Shown: positions 1-9,556, counted from the stretch's first letter. The stretch: DNA of 64,000 bases from Neorhizobium sp. (GCA_028283725.1 JAPWKC010000002.1:405025-469024), one strand, 5' to 3'. The notes: generated by a model from the letters alone, not told the origin. Numbers and translations are program-made.

Positions 1-788
1 GCATTGCGGCATGCGCCATCGGTGATGATCTTGTTCGGCGTCAGGTCTTCCCAGACCATATCGACGATGCGCCGGCCGCAATCGGCGCCCATCCGCTGGT
101 GATTGGAATCGACCGCCGGGATGGAAGAGGCGCCCGGAAGGGTCAGGCCCATGGCGTCGGCGATCGCGGTCATGGTCGATGCCGTGCCCATCGTCATGCA
201 AGTGCCGGCCGAACGCGCGATGCCGCCCTGAACGCCGATCCATTCCTCATCCGAAATATTGCCGGCGCGGCGTTCGTCCCAGTATTTCCAGGCGTCGGAA
301 CCGGAGCCAAGGATTTTTCCGGCATAATTCCCACGCAGCATCGGGCCGGCCGGCAGGTAGATCATCGGCATGCCGGCCGAGATCGCGCCCATGACGAGGC
401 CGGGCGTGGTCTTGTCGCAGCCGCCCATCAGCACCACGCCATCGAGCGGGTGCGACCGGATCATCTCTTCCGTCTCCATCGCCAGCATGTTGCGGTAGAG
501 CATCGAGGTCGGCTTGGTGAAGCTCTCGTCCACGGAAAGCGACGGCATCTCGACCGGGAAACCGCCGGCCTGCAGGACGCCGCGCTTCACATCCTGGACA
601 CGCTCTTTGAAATGCGAATGACAGGTGTTGATTTCGGACCAGGTGTTGAGAATGCCGATCACCGGCTTGCCCTGGTATTCCTCGTCGGAATAGCCGAGCT
701 GCATCATGCGGGACCGATGTCCGAAACTGCGCAGGTCGTCGGGGGCGTACCACCGGGCCGAGCGCAGGGTTTCAGGTGTCTTCTTCAT
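1..788 (-). CDS. IlvD/Edd-family sugar-acid dehydratase, 3' part outside the window
   Basis: The first 262 codons of an iron-sulfur dehydratase of the IlvD/Edd family are visible; the family is usually 570-610 residues, so over half lies beyond the edge. Three cysteines sit where the family places its cluster ligands: Cys56 in NTCHSHF, Cys124 in MGGCDKTTPG and Cys197 in AGTCMTMG. The start is the ATG at 788, preceded by a GGAGGAG Shine-Dalgarno. The family dehydrates either dihydroxy-acids (IlvD, branched-chain amino acids) or aldonic acids such as arabinonate and xylonate. The pentitol genes upstream and the spacing of the cysteines favour a pentonate dehydratase. That substrate is inference. 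The gene is the last visible member of the minus-strand cluster, separated from the SDR by a repeat-bearing spacer. Confidence 0.85.
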   Translation of the reverse strand, partial: MKKTPETLRSARWYAPDDLRSFGHRSRMMQLGYSDEEYQGKPVIGILNTWSEINTCHSHFKERVQDVKRGVLQAGGFPVEMPSLSVDESFTKPTSMLYRNMLAMETEEMIRSHPLDGVVLMGGCDKTTPGLVMGAISAGMPMIYLPAGPMLRGNYAGKILGSGSDAWKYWDERRAGNISDEEWIGVQGGIARSAGTCMTMGTASTMTAIADAMGLTLPGASSIPAVDSNHQRMGADCGRRIVDMVWEDLTPNKIITDGACRN

Positions 789-1473
789 TGTCGCTCCTCC
801 TCACAAGCCTGTCCCGGCCGTTGCGGGAACGGCGGGTTTCATTTGCATCGAAAGGCTCGGCCGAGCCGTTGGCGAATGTCGCCAATCACGATGCAAAGGG
901 CTTCTTGTGTACTAATGTTTTAGTGGTGGACTTGCAAGAGCTTGTTTGCCGGCGTCGAGTGCCGAGCCCCCCCCTGCAGGCGCGCCTCCTCGCGCGCCGA
1001 GGAGCAATAACGCACTAATGCATCATTGTGTCAATCAGTGCGCCGGCCCTCACACTGTCCGCCGCACAGGCGCAGCGGACGCCCGAATATATGGCCGTTG
1101 TCAGCAGACAATCGAAGCATGACCGGCAGAAATTGCATGCCGAGCCGGATTTTTATCTCGACAAGAAGATATCCGCCGGCCACCTGTCCGAAGCTGCCGA
1201 AGCTGCCGAAGCTGCCGAAGCTGCCGAAGCTGCCGAAGCTGCCGAAGCTGCCGAAGCTGCCGAAGCTGCCGAAGCTGCCGAAGCTGCCGAAGCTGCCGAA
1301 GCTGCCGAAGCTGCCGAAGCTGCCGAAGCTGCCGAAGCTGCCGAAGCTGCCGAAGCTGCCGAAGCTGCCGAAGCTGCCGAAGCTGCCGAAGCTGCCGAAG
1401 CTGCCGAAGCTGCCGAAGCTGCCGAAGCTGCCGAAGCTGCCGAAGCTGCCGAAGCTGCCGACGGCTCTGACAG
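789..1473. other. 685-bp spacer holding a tandem repeat
   Basis: The spacer lies between the SDR stop and the dehydratase start, both on the minus strand. Its right part is the 9-bp repeat. Its left part (about 789-1189) should carry the promoter or 5' leader of the dehydratase, but I could not pick out convincing -35/-10 elements. A plus-strand frame from GTG 1028 to TAA 1477 stays open through the repeat and would encode 30 Glu-Ala-Ala triplets. It has no visible Shine-Dalgarno and I do not call it a gene. Confidence 0.6.
1190..1459. repeat. Perfect 9-bp tandem repeat, 30 copies (VNTR)
   Basis: The unit GAAGCTGCC is repeated head to tail exactly 30 times (270 bp) with no mismatch that I can see. 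The unit is three codons long and has no stop in any of the six frames, so every frame stays open through it. Plus frames read (EAA)n, (PKL)n or (CRS)n; minus frames read (QLR)n, (AAS)n or (GSF)n. Complete homogeneity suggests recent slipped-strand expansion, and copy number probably varies between isolates. Because assemblies often collapse such arrays, the true count may differ. The only internal self-complementarity is AGCT, so no stable hairpin is expected. Confidence 0.97.
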
Positions 1474-2199
1474 CTAAACGGCGAGGAAGCCGCCGTCGAC
1501 CGCAAGAACGGCGCCATTCACCATCGCCGTATCATCGGAGAGCAGCATGGCAATCGTTCTTGCCACATCGTCCACCTCGGCGAAGCGGCCGATCGGGTGA
1601 CGCACCATCATCGGCGCGGACTTTTGCGGATCGCTCCAGGCCGCCAACGCAAGTTCCGTGAGCGTGATCGTCGGCGCGACCGCGTTGACGCGGATGCCAT
1701 GGGGGCCGAATTCCTTGGCAAGCACGCGCGTCGCGCCCTCAAGGCCGGCCTTCGAGGCGGCATAGCAAAGATGCTCGGTAAAACCGCGATGGCCCGCAAT
1801 CGAGGTGATGTTGACGATCGCGCCGCCGCCGCCGGCCGCCCTTCGTGCAAGGCCGAATTCCTGGCAGGCGATCAGCGCGGCGCGCAGGTTGATCCCCATG
1901 ACGGCCTCATAGCCGGCATCGGTCATGTCGAAGCTGCTTTCCAGAACGTTGATCCCGGCGCTGTTGATGAGAAAATCCGCCGTTCCCGCTTGTGCCATTG
2001 CAGCCCGCGCCGCCTTGGCGTCGCCGAGATCGACGGTGATCGAGCGGCCGCCGATTTCAGCCTGCAGGCTCTCCAGATCGCTTGCCGTGCGGCTGAGCGC
2101 GATCACGTCTGCGCCCCGTTCGGCCATGATCTTGGCACAGGCCCGGCCGATCCCCTTGCCGGCACCGGTGATGATGACCGATTTCCCCGAAAACTGCAT
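1474..2199 (-). CDS. Short-chain dehydrogenase/reductase (polyol or ketose type)
   Basis: A 241-residue classical SDR. The N-terminal cofactor motif TGAGKGIG, the NSAG block (residues about 83-86), the catalytic YAASK and the C-terminal VDGG are all present. The start is the ATG at 2199, which follows a GGGAGGAG site; longer in-frame starts lack one. It sits 55 nt after the pentulose kinase in a catabolic operon whose other SDR is a ribitol dehydrogenase, so a second polyol or ketose oxidoreductase (for example xylulose or arabitol type) is the natural guess. The sequence alone does not set the substrate. Confidence 0.85.
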   Translation of the reverse strand: MQFSGKSVIITGAGKGIGRACAKIMAERGADVIALSRTASDLESLQAEIGGRSITVDLGDAKAARAAMAQAGTADFLINSAGINVLESSFDMTDAGYEAVMGINLRAALIACQEFGLARRAAGGGGAIVNITSIAGHRGFTEHLCYAASKAGLEGATRVLAKEFGPHGIRVNAVAPTITLTELALAAWSDPQKSAPMMVRHPIGRFAEVDDVARTIAMLLSDDTAMVNGAVLAVDGGFLAV

Positions 2200-2254
2200 G
2201 TCCGTCTCCTCCCAGGCGTCAGGCTTTACGGCCCGTGACGCGTATTTCCGATGA

Positions 2255-3889
2255 TCAGTGTTTTGTCGCGGCAATGAGCGGCGCAAGCTCGTGGCGCAGT
2301 TCTCGCGCCAGTGCCTGCAGTTTGAGAAATGCCTGATAGCGCGCTTCATGCAGAGCCCTGATCGGCCCGTCGGCCGGTGTTGCGCGCCCGGCCACCGCAG
2401 ACATCGCGGGCATGGCGGCCTGAAGGTCGCCGTAGAGGCCGGATGCGACGGCGGCGAGCATGGCCGAGCCGAGCAGAACAGGCTCTGGGCTCGTGGTTAT
2501 CTCGACCGGCAGGCCGGTAGCATCGGCGAGAATCTGTTGGGTCAGCGGATGCGTGCCGGCGCCACCCGAGACCGAAATGGTCGAGATCGGCACGCCGTTT
2601 GCGCTTTGCGTATCGATGATCTGGCGAAGTCCGTAGCCAAGCCCGCAAAGCCCGGCGACATAGAGTGCAACGAGGCTTTCCGTCCCGGTCTCCATGCCAA
2701 GACCGCCGATCAGTGCCCGCGCCGAGGGATCGGCAAATGGCGCGCGGTTGCCGAGAAATTCCGGAATGACATTGATCTGTCCGGCGATGAGCACGGCATC
2801 AGATGGCGCCGGCACCTCCTGCAAGGCACGATCGGCCAGCCATTGCGCCAGCCCCATGCCCGATGCCGCCGCAGCCTGTCTCGCCTTGTCGCTTGCCGGA
2901 TGATGGGCAATGAGCTGATCGATCGCGGCGCCTGCCGCCGATTGGCCGCCTTCGTTCAACCAAAGACCCGGCACCATGGCCGAATAATAGGGACCCCAGA
3001 CGCCCGGCACAAAGCTCTTCTCCCTCGTGCTCGTCATCGTGCAGGAGGACGTGCCAAAGACATAGCCGAGGCAGGCCGTGGCATCTTCGCCGCCGCCGCT
3101 CGCCGCCACTGTGCCGAGACCGCCTGCATGGGCGTCGATGAGGCCCGCGGCCACAGCGGTTCCCGGTCGCAATCCCAGGGCGGCGGCGGCGTCTGCCGTC
3201 AATCCGCCGCCGAGCGGCGTGCCGGGGTGGACGACGCTTTGGCCGATCCGCGCGAAGGCGTCATCGGCGAGGTCGCCAAGGCCGATCTGACGAAAATAGC
3301 TGGCATCCCAGCTCTCCTCATGGGCGAGATAGGTCCATTTGCAGGTGAGCGTGCAGGAGGAGCGATCCCGCGCGCCCGTCGCGCGAAATGTCAGGAAATC
3401 GGTCAGGTCGAAGAAGTCGCTTGCAGACGCGTAGATCTCCGGCAGGTTCTCCTTCAGCCAGAGAAGCTTCGGCGTCTCCATCTCCGGCGAGATGACGCCG
3501 CCGACATAATCGAGCACGCGATGGCCGCCGGAATTGATACGCTCCGCCTGCCCGATGGCGCGATGATCCATCCAGACAATGACGTCACGCTCGGGATGGC
3601 CGGGGTCTCCGACGCCGCCATCGGCGCCATACACGACCAGCGAGCAGGTGGCATCGAATCCGAGGCCGACGATCTCTTCCGGCGTCGCGGACGCTTTGGT
3701 CATCGCATTGCGGACGCTGTCGCAGACAGCGGCCCAGATTTCGGCGCTCGACTGCTCCACATGGCCATGGTCGTTGCGGAAAAGCGTGATGTCGTGCTTG
3801 GCCGATGCGATAAGCGTGCCGGCGCGATCGAAGACGCCTGCGCGTGCCGAGCCGGTGCCGACATCGATGCCGATGAGATATTCTGCCAT
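2255..3889 (-). CDS. rbtK: FGGY-family pentulose kinase (probable D-ribulokinase)
   Basis: A 544-residue sugar kinase that should phosphorylate D-ribulose to D-ribulose 5-phosphate with ATP in the cytoplasm. It opens with the phosphate-binding IGIDVGTGSARAGVFD block. It also has the WMDHRA segment and the GLIDAHAGGLGTVAA segment that are typical of the FGGY pentulose-kinase branch. The second half carries the nucleotide-binding domain with VSGGAGTHPLTQQ. The ATG at 3889 has an AAGGTGG site 8 nt upstream; the alternative ATG at 3913 does not. Placement directly after the ribitol dehydrogenase gives a complete ribitol to ribulose 5-phosphate route. Symbol by function, not by direct comparison. 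Confidence 0.88.
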   Translation of the reverse strand: MAEYLIGIDVGTGSARAGVFDRAGTLIASAKHDITLFRNDHGHVEQSSAEIWAAVCDSVRNAMTKASATPEEIVGLGFDATCSLVVYGADGGVGDPGHPERDVIVWMDHRAIGQAERINSGGHRVLDYVGGVISPEMETPKLLWLKENLPEIYASASDFFDLTDFLTFRATGARDRSSCTLTCKWTYLAHEESWDASYFRQIGLGDLADDAFARIGQSVVHPGTPLGGGLTADAAAALGLRPGTAVAAGLIDAHAGGLGTVAASGGGEDATACLGYVFGTSSCTMTSTREKSFVPGVWGPYYSAMVPGLWLNEGGQSAAGAAIDQLIAHHPASDKARQAAAASGMGLAQWLADRALQEVPAPSDAVLIAGQINVIPEFLGNRAPFADPSARALIGGLGMETGTESLVALYVAGLCGLGYGLRQIIDTQSANGVPISTISVSGGAGTHPLTQQILADATGLPVEITTSPEPVLLGSAMLAAVASGLYGDLQAAMPAMSAVAGRATPADGPIRALHEARYQAFLKLQALARELRHELAPLIAATKH

Positions 3890-3967
3890 GGGATCGTCCA
3901 CCTTGCCTGCCATCGTTGCGCCGGGCCGAAAGAATTGTGCCTTGGCCCGGCGTGATACCGTCTGCGA

Positions 3968-4700
3968 TCAGACGCGGTCGAAAATTGGTCGGCAGCACCA
4001 GCATGTCGCGGATGGTGACGTTGCGATTGCGGGTGAGGATGTATTCCACAGCGTCCGCCACTTCGCTTGGGTCGATCAGACTGCCGGATTCCTTGGCCTT
4101 GCGCAGGTTCTCTTCCGGCCAGTCCGCGAGAAGGGCCGAAACCACCGGGCCCGGTGAAACCTGCGAGACGCGCACGCCATGCGGGATCATCTGCCGGCGC
4201 ATCGTCTGCACGAAGCAGTTGATCGCCCATTTCGAGCCGGCATAGACCGGTTCCCAATAGGTCGGGAAATGGCCGGCGATCGAGCAGGTCACGACGATAT
4301 CGCCGGTCTTGCGGGCGCTCATATGGGGAACCACGGCATGGACGTTCTTCATCACGGCGTTGACGTTGAGGTTCAGCATCTTGTCGATGGCTTCAGCCGT
4401 CGTTTCTGTGAGGTCGCCGCCGATATAGGTGCCGGCATTGCAGTAGAGAATGTCGATGTGATCGACCTTTTTCAGGATCTCCGGCACCATGGCGGCGCAG
4501 CTTTCCGGATCGAGAAGGTTGGTCACCTGGGCGATTGCCTTGTCGCCGAATTTTGCCACCAGCTCGTCGAGGCTCTTCTCGTTCCAGTCGACCATGACCA
4601 CGGTCGCTCCGATGGAGAGCAGTTTTTCCGTGGTGGCAAGACCGATGCCCGAGGCGGCGCCAGTGATGACTGCAATCTTGCCTTCCAGCGATTGCGACAT
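3968..4700 (-). CDS. rbtD: Ribitol 2-dehydrogenase with a one-base C-terminal frameshift
   Basis: An SDR that oxidises ribitol to D-ribulose with NAD. TGAASGIG, the CNAGTYIGG block, WEPVYAGSKWA (catalytic YxxxK) and SPGPVVSALLADWP closely follow Klebsiella ribitol dehydrogenase as I remember it. The start at 4700 has an AAAGGAG site. Near the C-terminus the frame fails to stop: as written, translation continues to 3585, running 305 nt into the kinase gene out of frame and adding an unrelated Arg-rich tail. Removing one T from a run of four (A-run 3981-3984 on the plus strand) gives ...LPTNFDRV and then a TGA at 3968-3970, a normal 243-residue enzyme. I give the corrected end. Confidence 0.85.
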
Positions 4701-4744
4701 GGGTGTTCTCCTTTGATGTCTCTCTTTGGAAATGGTTGACGTGT

Positions 4745-5731
4745 TCAGCGCCATTCACGGGCGATGTAGATGGCGAGAAGGATGATGAAGCCGCGGATGA
4801 TGTCCTGCAGGTAGGGGTTGATCCCCATAAGGTTGAGGCCGTTGTTGAGGATGCCGAGAAGCACGGCGCCGATCAGGGTTCCGAGGATCAGCCCGCGACC
4901 GCCGGCAATCGCCGTGCCGCCGAGAACGACGGCCGCGATTGCGTCGAGTTCGAAGCCGACGCCGGCATTCGGCTGGCCCGACATCAGGCGTCCGGTGAGG
5001 ATGATCGCGGCGATGCTGGCGGTAATGCCGGAGATCACGTAGACCGCAAGCTTGATCCGGCCAGTCTTGACGCCGGAAAGCTTTGCTGCCGTCTCGTTGC
5101 CGCCGATCGCGTAGACGTGCCGGCCGAACGGGGTCCTTTCGAGGAGAACCCAGGCGACTGCATAGACGACGACCATGAGGATCACCGGAACCGGGATGAT
5201 GCCGATACGTCCAACGCCGAACCACGAGATCCACGATGGCAGGCCGGAAATTGGATATCCGCCGGAGTAGATGAGGCCGGCACCGCGGGCGATGCCCATC
5301 GTCGCGAGCGTCACGATGATCGCCGGCATCCGCCCCCAGGCGACGAGAAGGCCATTGAACAGGCCGAGCCCGATACCGATGCCGACGCCGGCCAGAATTC
5401 CGAGCCAGCCCGGTACGCCGAAATTCACCATCAGCCCGGCCGCCATCGTGCCGGCCAGCGCCATGACGGCGCCGACCGAGAGGTCGATGCCGCCGGTCAG
5501 GATGACGAAGGTCATGCCGACGGCGAGCACTGCGACGATCGAGACCTGCCGCAGCACGTTCAAAATGTTCGATACCGAGAAGAAATTGTCGGACGCAAAG
5601 CCCATCAGGATCGAGACGACGATCAGGCCGGCGAGCGGCAGGGCGAGGGGCGAGCGGATCGCCGATTTCCAAAAAGGTATGCCGGCGCTTTTTGCCCGGA
5701 CTTCGGTAGCAATTCCCGCATCATGCGACAT
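4745..5731 (-). CDS. Ribose-type ABC transporter permease
   Basis: A 328-residue inner-membrane permease of the RbsC/BPD_transp_2 family with about eight to ten hydrophobic segments. The family signature is seen in [17 protein letters not shown] (about residues 73-89) and in [13 protein letters not shown] (about 271-283). It forms the channel for the sugar or polyol delivered by the binding protein encoded upstream. Its ATG at 5731 overlaps the end of the ATPase gene by 11 nt, indicating translational coupling. In this operon the likely cargo is ribitol or a related pentitol. That is inferred from the enzymes alongside it. Confidence 0.9.
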   Translation of the reverse strand: MSHDAGIATEVRAKSAGIPFWKSAIRSPLALPLAGLIVVSILMGFASDNFFSVSNILNVLRQVSIVAVLAVGMTFVILTGGIDLSVGAVMALAGTMAAGLMVNFGVPGWLGILAGVGIGIGLGLFNGLLVAWGRMPAIIVTLATMGIARGAGLIYSGGYPISGLPSWISWFGVGRIGIIPVPVILMVVVYAVAWVLLERTPFGRHVYAIGGNETAAKLSGVKTGRIKLAVYVISGITASIAAIILTGRLMSGQPNAGVGFELDAIAAVVLGGTAIAGGRGLILGTLIGAVLLGILNNGLNLMGINPYLQDIIRGFIILLAIYIAREWR

Positions 5732-7223
5732 GTCTGGTCCTCCCCGTCGTTGCGTGGGTCATGATTTCCTCCGAAGTGATGGCGTCGCCCTCGATCGTCG
5801 CGACGATACCGCCGGACCTGAAGACGCAGACCCGGTCGGACATGCCGATCACTTCCGGCAGTTCCGAGGAAATCATGATGATCGAGTAGCCCCTGGCGGT
5901 GAATTCGCGCATGAGCTGGTAGATTTCGGTCTTGGCGCCGACATCGATGCCGCGTGTCGGCTCGTCGAAGATCAGCACCTTCATCTGGTGATTGATCCAG
6001 CGGGCGATGACGACCTTCTGCTGGTTGCCGCCCGAGAGCGTATCGACTCTTACCTGCGGCCCCGGCGCCTTCACCCGCACCTGGTCCATGGCCGTCTGGG
6101 TATCCTCCAGTTCCTTGCGCTGGTTGATGAAGAAATGGCCGAACAGGTATTTTCCGTAGTTGTTGAGCGAGACGTTCTGCAGGATCGAGAAACTGGTGAT
6201 CAGCCCCTCGTCCTTGCGGCTTTCGGGCAAAAGACCGATGCCCTGCGCCAGCGCCTCGGACGGATCGGCAAAGCGGGTCTCGATGCCGTTGAGCTTCAGT
6301 TTGCAGCGGCCGCCGTGATAGGCGCCGAGCATGGAAAGCGCGGTCTCCGTGCGGCCGGAACCGACGAGGCCGGCAAAGCCGAGGATTTCGCCCGATCGCA
6401 GCGTGAAGCTCGAGACAGGCTTGCCCTTGGCGATCTGCACTTCCTCGACGTCGAGAACGATAGGAGCTGCCGTATCGATGGTCGGTTTTGGCGGAAAGCT
6501 GTTCTCGATCCTCCGGCCGACCATCATTTCGACGAGCCGCGCCTGATCGACGTCGCTGACAGCGCAGGAGCCGACGAGCTCGCCATCGCGCAGCACGGTG
6601 ATATGGTCGCAGATCTCGAAGATCTCTTCCAGATGGTGGGAGATGAAGATGATCGCGACGCCTTGGCTGCGCAGACCGCGCATGACCTTGAAGAGATGTT
6701 CCACCTCGGCCGGCGTCAGCGTCGCCGTTGGTTCGTCGAGCACGAGAATGCGCGCTTCAAGCGCCAGCGCCTTGGCAATCTCGACAAATTGCTGCTCGGC
6801 GATGGACAGCGAGCGCACCGGGACGGTGAGCGGAATATCGATACCGAGCAGTGCCATGATCTCGGCCGCGCGTTCGCGCATCGCCGCACGCTTGGTCAGC
6901 CCGAAGGCGTTCTTCATCTCGCGCGCGAGAAACATGTTCTCGACGGCGCTGAGATAAGGCACCAGCGAGAATTCCTGGAAGACGACGCCGATGCCGCTGT
7001 CGATCGCCTCGTTGTAATCCGAAAAGCGGCGTGGTTGGCCGTTCAGCCTGATCTCGCCCTCGCTCGGCTGCAGGATCCCGCACAGGATCTTCATCAATGT
7101 CGATTTGCCGGCGCCGTTTTCGCCCAGAAGCGCATGCACCTCACCGGCGCGCACCTCAAGATCGACGCCGTGCAGGACGGCAATCTTGCCGAAGCTCTTC
7201 TTGATCCCGCTCAGTTCGAGCAT
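5721..7223 (-). CDS. Ribose-type ABC transporter, double ATP-binding subunit
   Basis: A 500-residue cytoplasmic protein with two fused nucleotide-binding domains, as in RbsA, XylG and AraG. The first domain has a complete Walker A (GENGAGKST, about residues 36-44), a signature region starting LSIAEQQ and Walker B ILVLDEPT. The second has a degenerate Walker A (GLVGSGRTE) but a good LSGGNQQK signature and [15 protein letters not shown]. This asymmetry is normal for the family. The start at 7223 follows GGGAGGAA; the longer in-frame start does not. It energises uptake together with the permease and binding protein on either side. Confidence 0.92.
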   Translation of the reverse strand: MLELSGIKKSFGKIAVLHGVDLEVRAGEVHALLGENGAGKSTLMKILCGILQPSEGEIRLNGQPRRFSDYNEAIDSGIGVVFQEFSLVPYLSAVENMFLAREMKNAFGLTKRAAMRERAAEIMALLGIDIPLTVPVRSLSIAEQQFVEIAKALALEARILVLDEPTATLTPAEVEHLFKVMRGLRSQGVAIIFISHHLEEIFEICDHITVLRDGELVGSCAVSDVDQARLVEMMVGRRIENSFPPKPTIDTAAPIVLDVEEVQIAKGKPVSSFTLRSGEILGFAGLVGSGRTETALSMLGAYHGGRCKLKLNGIETRFADPSEALAQGIGLLPESRKDEGLITSFSILQNVSLNNYGKYLFGHFFINQRKELEDTQTAMDQVRVKAPGPQVRVDTLSGGNQQKVVIARWINHQMKVLIFDEPTRGIDVGAKTEIYQLMREFTARGYSIIMISSELPEVIGMSDRVCVFRSGGIVATIEGDAITSEEIMTHATTGRTRHVA

Positions 7224-7291
7224 TGTTTCCTCCCGCTTTTGTCTTGCTCCAAATTGCCCCCGCCCGAAGGCAGGGGCACGCTTGGGAGGCG

Positions 7292-8233
7292 TTACCAGCT
7301 GAAGCCCTTGGCATTGTCCTTGGTGACCGGCTTCACATCGATCGGCACTTCCTTCGGCACGACGCGGGCACCCCATTTGTGGGCCAGCGCCATTGCGAGG
7401 CCGACACGGATCTGGTCGCGCGGGAACTGTGCCGTCGTTTCGATGAAGGGCGTGCCGTCGGCGATCGCTTCTACCGCTTCCGGTGCGCCATCGACCGAGG
7501 TGAGCTTGATATCCTTGCCGGAGCCCTGGATGGCGGCGAGCGCGCCCATGGCACCGCCGTCATTGACCGAGAAGATACCCTTCAGGTTCGGATGCGACTG
7601 GATCATGTTTTCCACGACGCCCAGCGCCACAGAGCGGTCCTGCCGACCGTTCTGCGTATCGACGAGCTTGATGCCCTTGGCTTCGGCAAGCGCTTCCTTG
7701 CACCCCTCGACGCGCTGCAGGATCGGGATGACCGGAATGCCGTCGAGGATCGCGACCTCGCCCTGGCCATTGAGCGACTTTGCCAGGTACTGGCATGCCT
7801 GATAGCCGGCATCCTTGTTTTTGGACCCGACGAACGTATCGACCGGCCCCTTGGCATTGGCGTCGACGGCAACGACGATGACGCCTTGATCCTTCGCCAT
7901 CTTCACGGCCGATTCCACGCCGGCGCTGTCGGTCGGGTTCAAAAGCAGGATATCGATCTTCTGCTGCAGCATGTCCTCGACGTCGGAGATCTGCTTGGCA
8001 ACGTCATGGCCCGCATCCGTGACGATCACCTGGGCGCCGAGCGACTTTGCCGCCTCGTCGAGCGCTTCCTTCATCGACACGAAATATGGGTTGTTCATTT
8101 CCTGGAACGTCATGCCGATCTTCAGCTTGCCATCCTGCGCAAATGCCGGTGCGGCCGCCGAAAGCGCGATCGCCGCGGCCGAAAGCGCGAGCAATTTCTT
8201 CATTCCGTTCTTCCTCATCCCGATCATCCTCAT
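7292..8233 (-). CDS. Periplasmic sugar/polyol-binding protein of an ABC transporter
   Basis: A 313-residue RbsB-like type I periplasmic binding protein (Peripla_BP_4 family). The N-terminus is a clear Sec signal peptide with a basic start (MRKNGMKK) and an Ala/Leu core ending PAFAQDG. The mature part keeps the fold landmarks [22 protein letters not shown] and [12 protein letters not shown]. Several in-frame Met codons lie together; the one at 8233 has a GGAGGA site 8 nt upstream and is chosen, though 8218 or 8203 would also give a functional signal. The highest transcript level in the operon is expected here because it follows the regulator directly. Ligand is inferred as a pentitol. Confidence 0.9.
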   Translation of the reverse strand: MRMIGMRKNGMKKLLALSAAAIALSAAAPAFAQDGKLKIGMTFQEMNNPYFVSMKEALDEAAKSLGAQVIVTDAGHDVAKQISDVEDMLQQKIDILLLNPTDSAGVESAVKMAKDQGVIVVAVDANAKGPVDTFVGSKNKDAGYQACQYLAKSLNGQGEVAILDGIPVIPILQRVEGCKEALAEAKGIKLVDTQNGRQDRSVALGVVENMIQSHPNLKGIFSVNDGGAMGALAAIQGSGKDIKLTSVDGAPEAVEAIADGTPFIETTAQFPRDQIRVGLAMALAHKWGARVVPKEVPIDVKPVTKDNAKGFSW

Positions 8234-8344
8234 TTCAGTCTTCCTCCCGAAGATCCCTGCAGGCAAAGCCTGCCCGTTTCCGGAAAGCGCGATTGCCTTC
8301 CGAATTGAAGTGCGCCCACTTCAGGGCGTTATGCGGCATGTCGT

Positions 8345-9229
8345 CTATTCCGCGGCCTTGAACACTCCGTTGGCAGCAAAGGTCGCGCGAAATTGCGATG
8401 GCGACATTCCCTTCAGCTTTTGGAAATGCCGGTTGAAATTCGACAGGTTCGAAAACCCGGTCTCGTAGCAGATCTCCGCAACCTTGATCTCCGGACGGGT
8501 CAGGAGCGTCAGGCAGGCAAGATCGATCCGCAACTGGTTCTTGTAGCGCACCAGCGTCGTGCCGGTGTGGCGTTTGAAGGCGCGCGAAAATGTACTGGTG
8601 CTCTGGCCGACCATCTCCGCCAGCGCGCCTTCATCGATATCGTCCGTCAGGTTCTCGCGCAGATAGGCGATAGCCCTGTTGATGCCGCTCTCGTTGATAT
8701 TCGAGAGATCAAGTTCGTAGCTCAGGCTCGCCAGCACTTCCGGCTCCCGCGCGTTGGCGACCACATCGAGGATCTGGTAGAAGAGCGACAGCCGTGCGAG
8801 CCCGCGCGCCTCGATCGCCCGTTCCATCAGCGGCCGCACCACATCGCTCGTTGCCTTGTCGAAAAGCAGGCCGCGATGGCTGCGCTTCAGAAGCGGCGCG
8901 ACCGCATCCATTTCAGCCATGCCGGCAATGCAGCTTTCGATGAAGCTCTCGGGGAACTGGATGACAAGAGAGCGCGTCGGCACGACTTCGCCGGGCTCGA
9001 TCTCGGATATCCAGTTCTGCGGGAGGTTGGGGCCGGTAACGACCAATTGGCCCGGCTCGAAGCGGCCGATATGATCGCCAATGTAGAAGCGGCCGGAGGT
9101 CGCGACGACGAGGTGGATCTCGTATTCAGGGTGATAGTGCCAGCGAACCGTGCGGAACGGATAGCCGTGCATCCACGCTGCAAAGGATTCACCCTTGCGA
9201 ATATGCACCAGTTCCAGATCGGGTTGCAT
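8345..9229 (-). CDS. AraC-family regulator of the pentitol operon
   Basis: A 294-residue transcription factor. The N-terminal third is a cupin-like effector domain (FRTVRWHYHPEYEIHLV, with the HYH metal-type motif). The last 100 residues contain the two helix-turn-helix units of AraC/XylS proteins (IDEGALAEMVGQSTSTFSRA, then VAEICYETGFSNLSNFNRHF). The start at 9229 follows GAGGAGCG. The gene lies 111 nt upstream of the binding-protein gene on the same strand, so it is either the first gene of the operon or the local activator. Sensing of the transported polyol is inferred. Confidence 0.9.
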   Translation of the reverse strand: MQPDLELVHIRKGESFAAWMHGYPFRTVRWHYHPEYEIHLVVATSGRFYIGDHIGRFEPGQLVVTGPNLPQNWISEIEPGEVVPTRSLVIQFPESFIESCIAGMAEMDAVAPLLKRSHRGLLFDKATSDVVRPLMERAIEARGLARLSLFYQILDVVANAREPEVLASLSYELDLSNINESGINRAIAYLRENLTDDIDEGALAEMVGQSTSTFSRAFKRHTGTTLVRYKNQLRIDLACLTLLTRPEIKVAEICYETGFSNLSNFNRHFQKLKGMSPSQFRATFAANGVFKAAE

Positions 9230-9556
9230 GGTCGCTCCTCCCAACGAGCGCATACGTCTCGACAAAATCTGCAAACCTCCGACTTCGCAGATCTCATCTT
9301 GGAAACGATCATAGTCCCTATTTTACAGGGAATTCTACCTCACCGAATGGAAATGGATGATACTTTTTTGCAATCGGTGGCATGCTGCATTGCAGCGTTC
9401 TCATCCTGCAGTTTTGGTCTGTGTCCGGCTGCGGCGGGCGAGAAAAATCCGCACATACAAACAACGCTTCCCTTGTTAGGTAGCGTTGTTTGTATGCGGA
9501 ATATTGAAGTAATCGGCCTGCTGAAAGAACCGGCAGGGCCTCTCAGGCGATACCTG
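9230..9556. other. Intergenic region between the AraC gene and glcB
   Basis: About 220 bp upstream of the AraC gene (9230-9441) should contain the operon promoter. An AT-rich stretch lies around 9310-9375, including TACTTTTTTGC, but I could not name -35/-10 boxes with confidence. The rest (9442-9499) is the glcB terminator described separately. No open frame of note. Confidence 0.5.
9442..9499 (-). terminator. Intrinsic terminator of glcB
   Basis: On the minus strand, 57 nt after the glcB stop, a long inverted repeat (arms 9449-9468 and 9482-9499) pairs over about 18 bp with a two-base bulge and a 13-nt loop. It is followed on that strand by ATTTTTCT (T-run complementary to 9442-9446). The U-tract lies only on the minus-strand side, which assigns it to glcB rather than to a plus-strand gene. 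Confidence 0.8.

Noticed and set aside
1190..1459. CRISPR-like array
   Set aside because: Units are 9 bp, contiguous and without spacers, so it is a simple tandem repeat.
1026..1661. Long (PKL)n and (QLR)n open frames through the 9-bp repeat
   Set aside because: A repeat unit of three stop-free codons keeps all frames open; neither frame has a ribosome site or a convincing non-repeat portion.
5271..7802. 843-codon plus-strand open frame opposite the ABC transporter genes
   Set aside because: Antisense shadow of well-supported genes in high-GC DNA; no recognisable domain.
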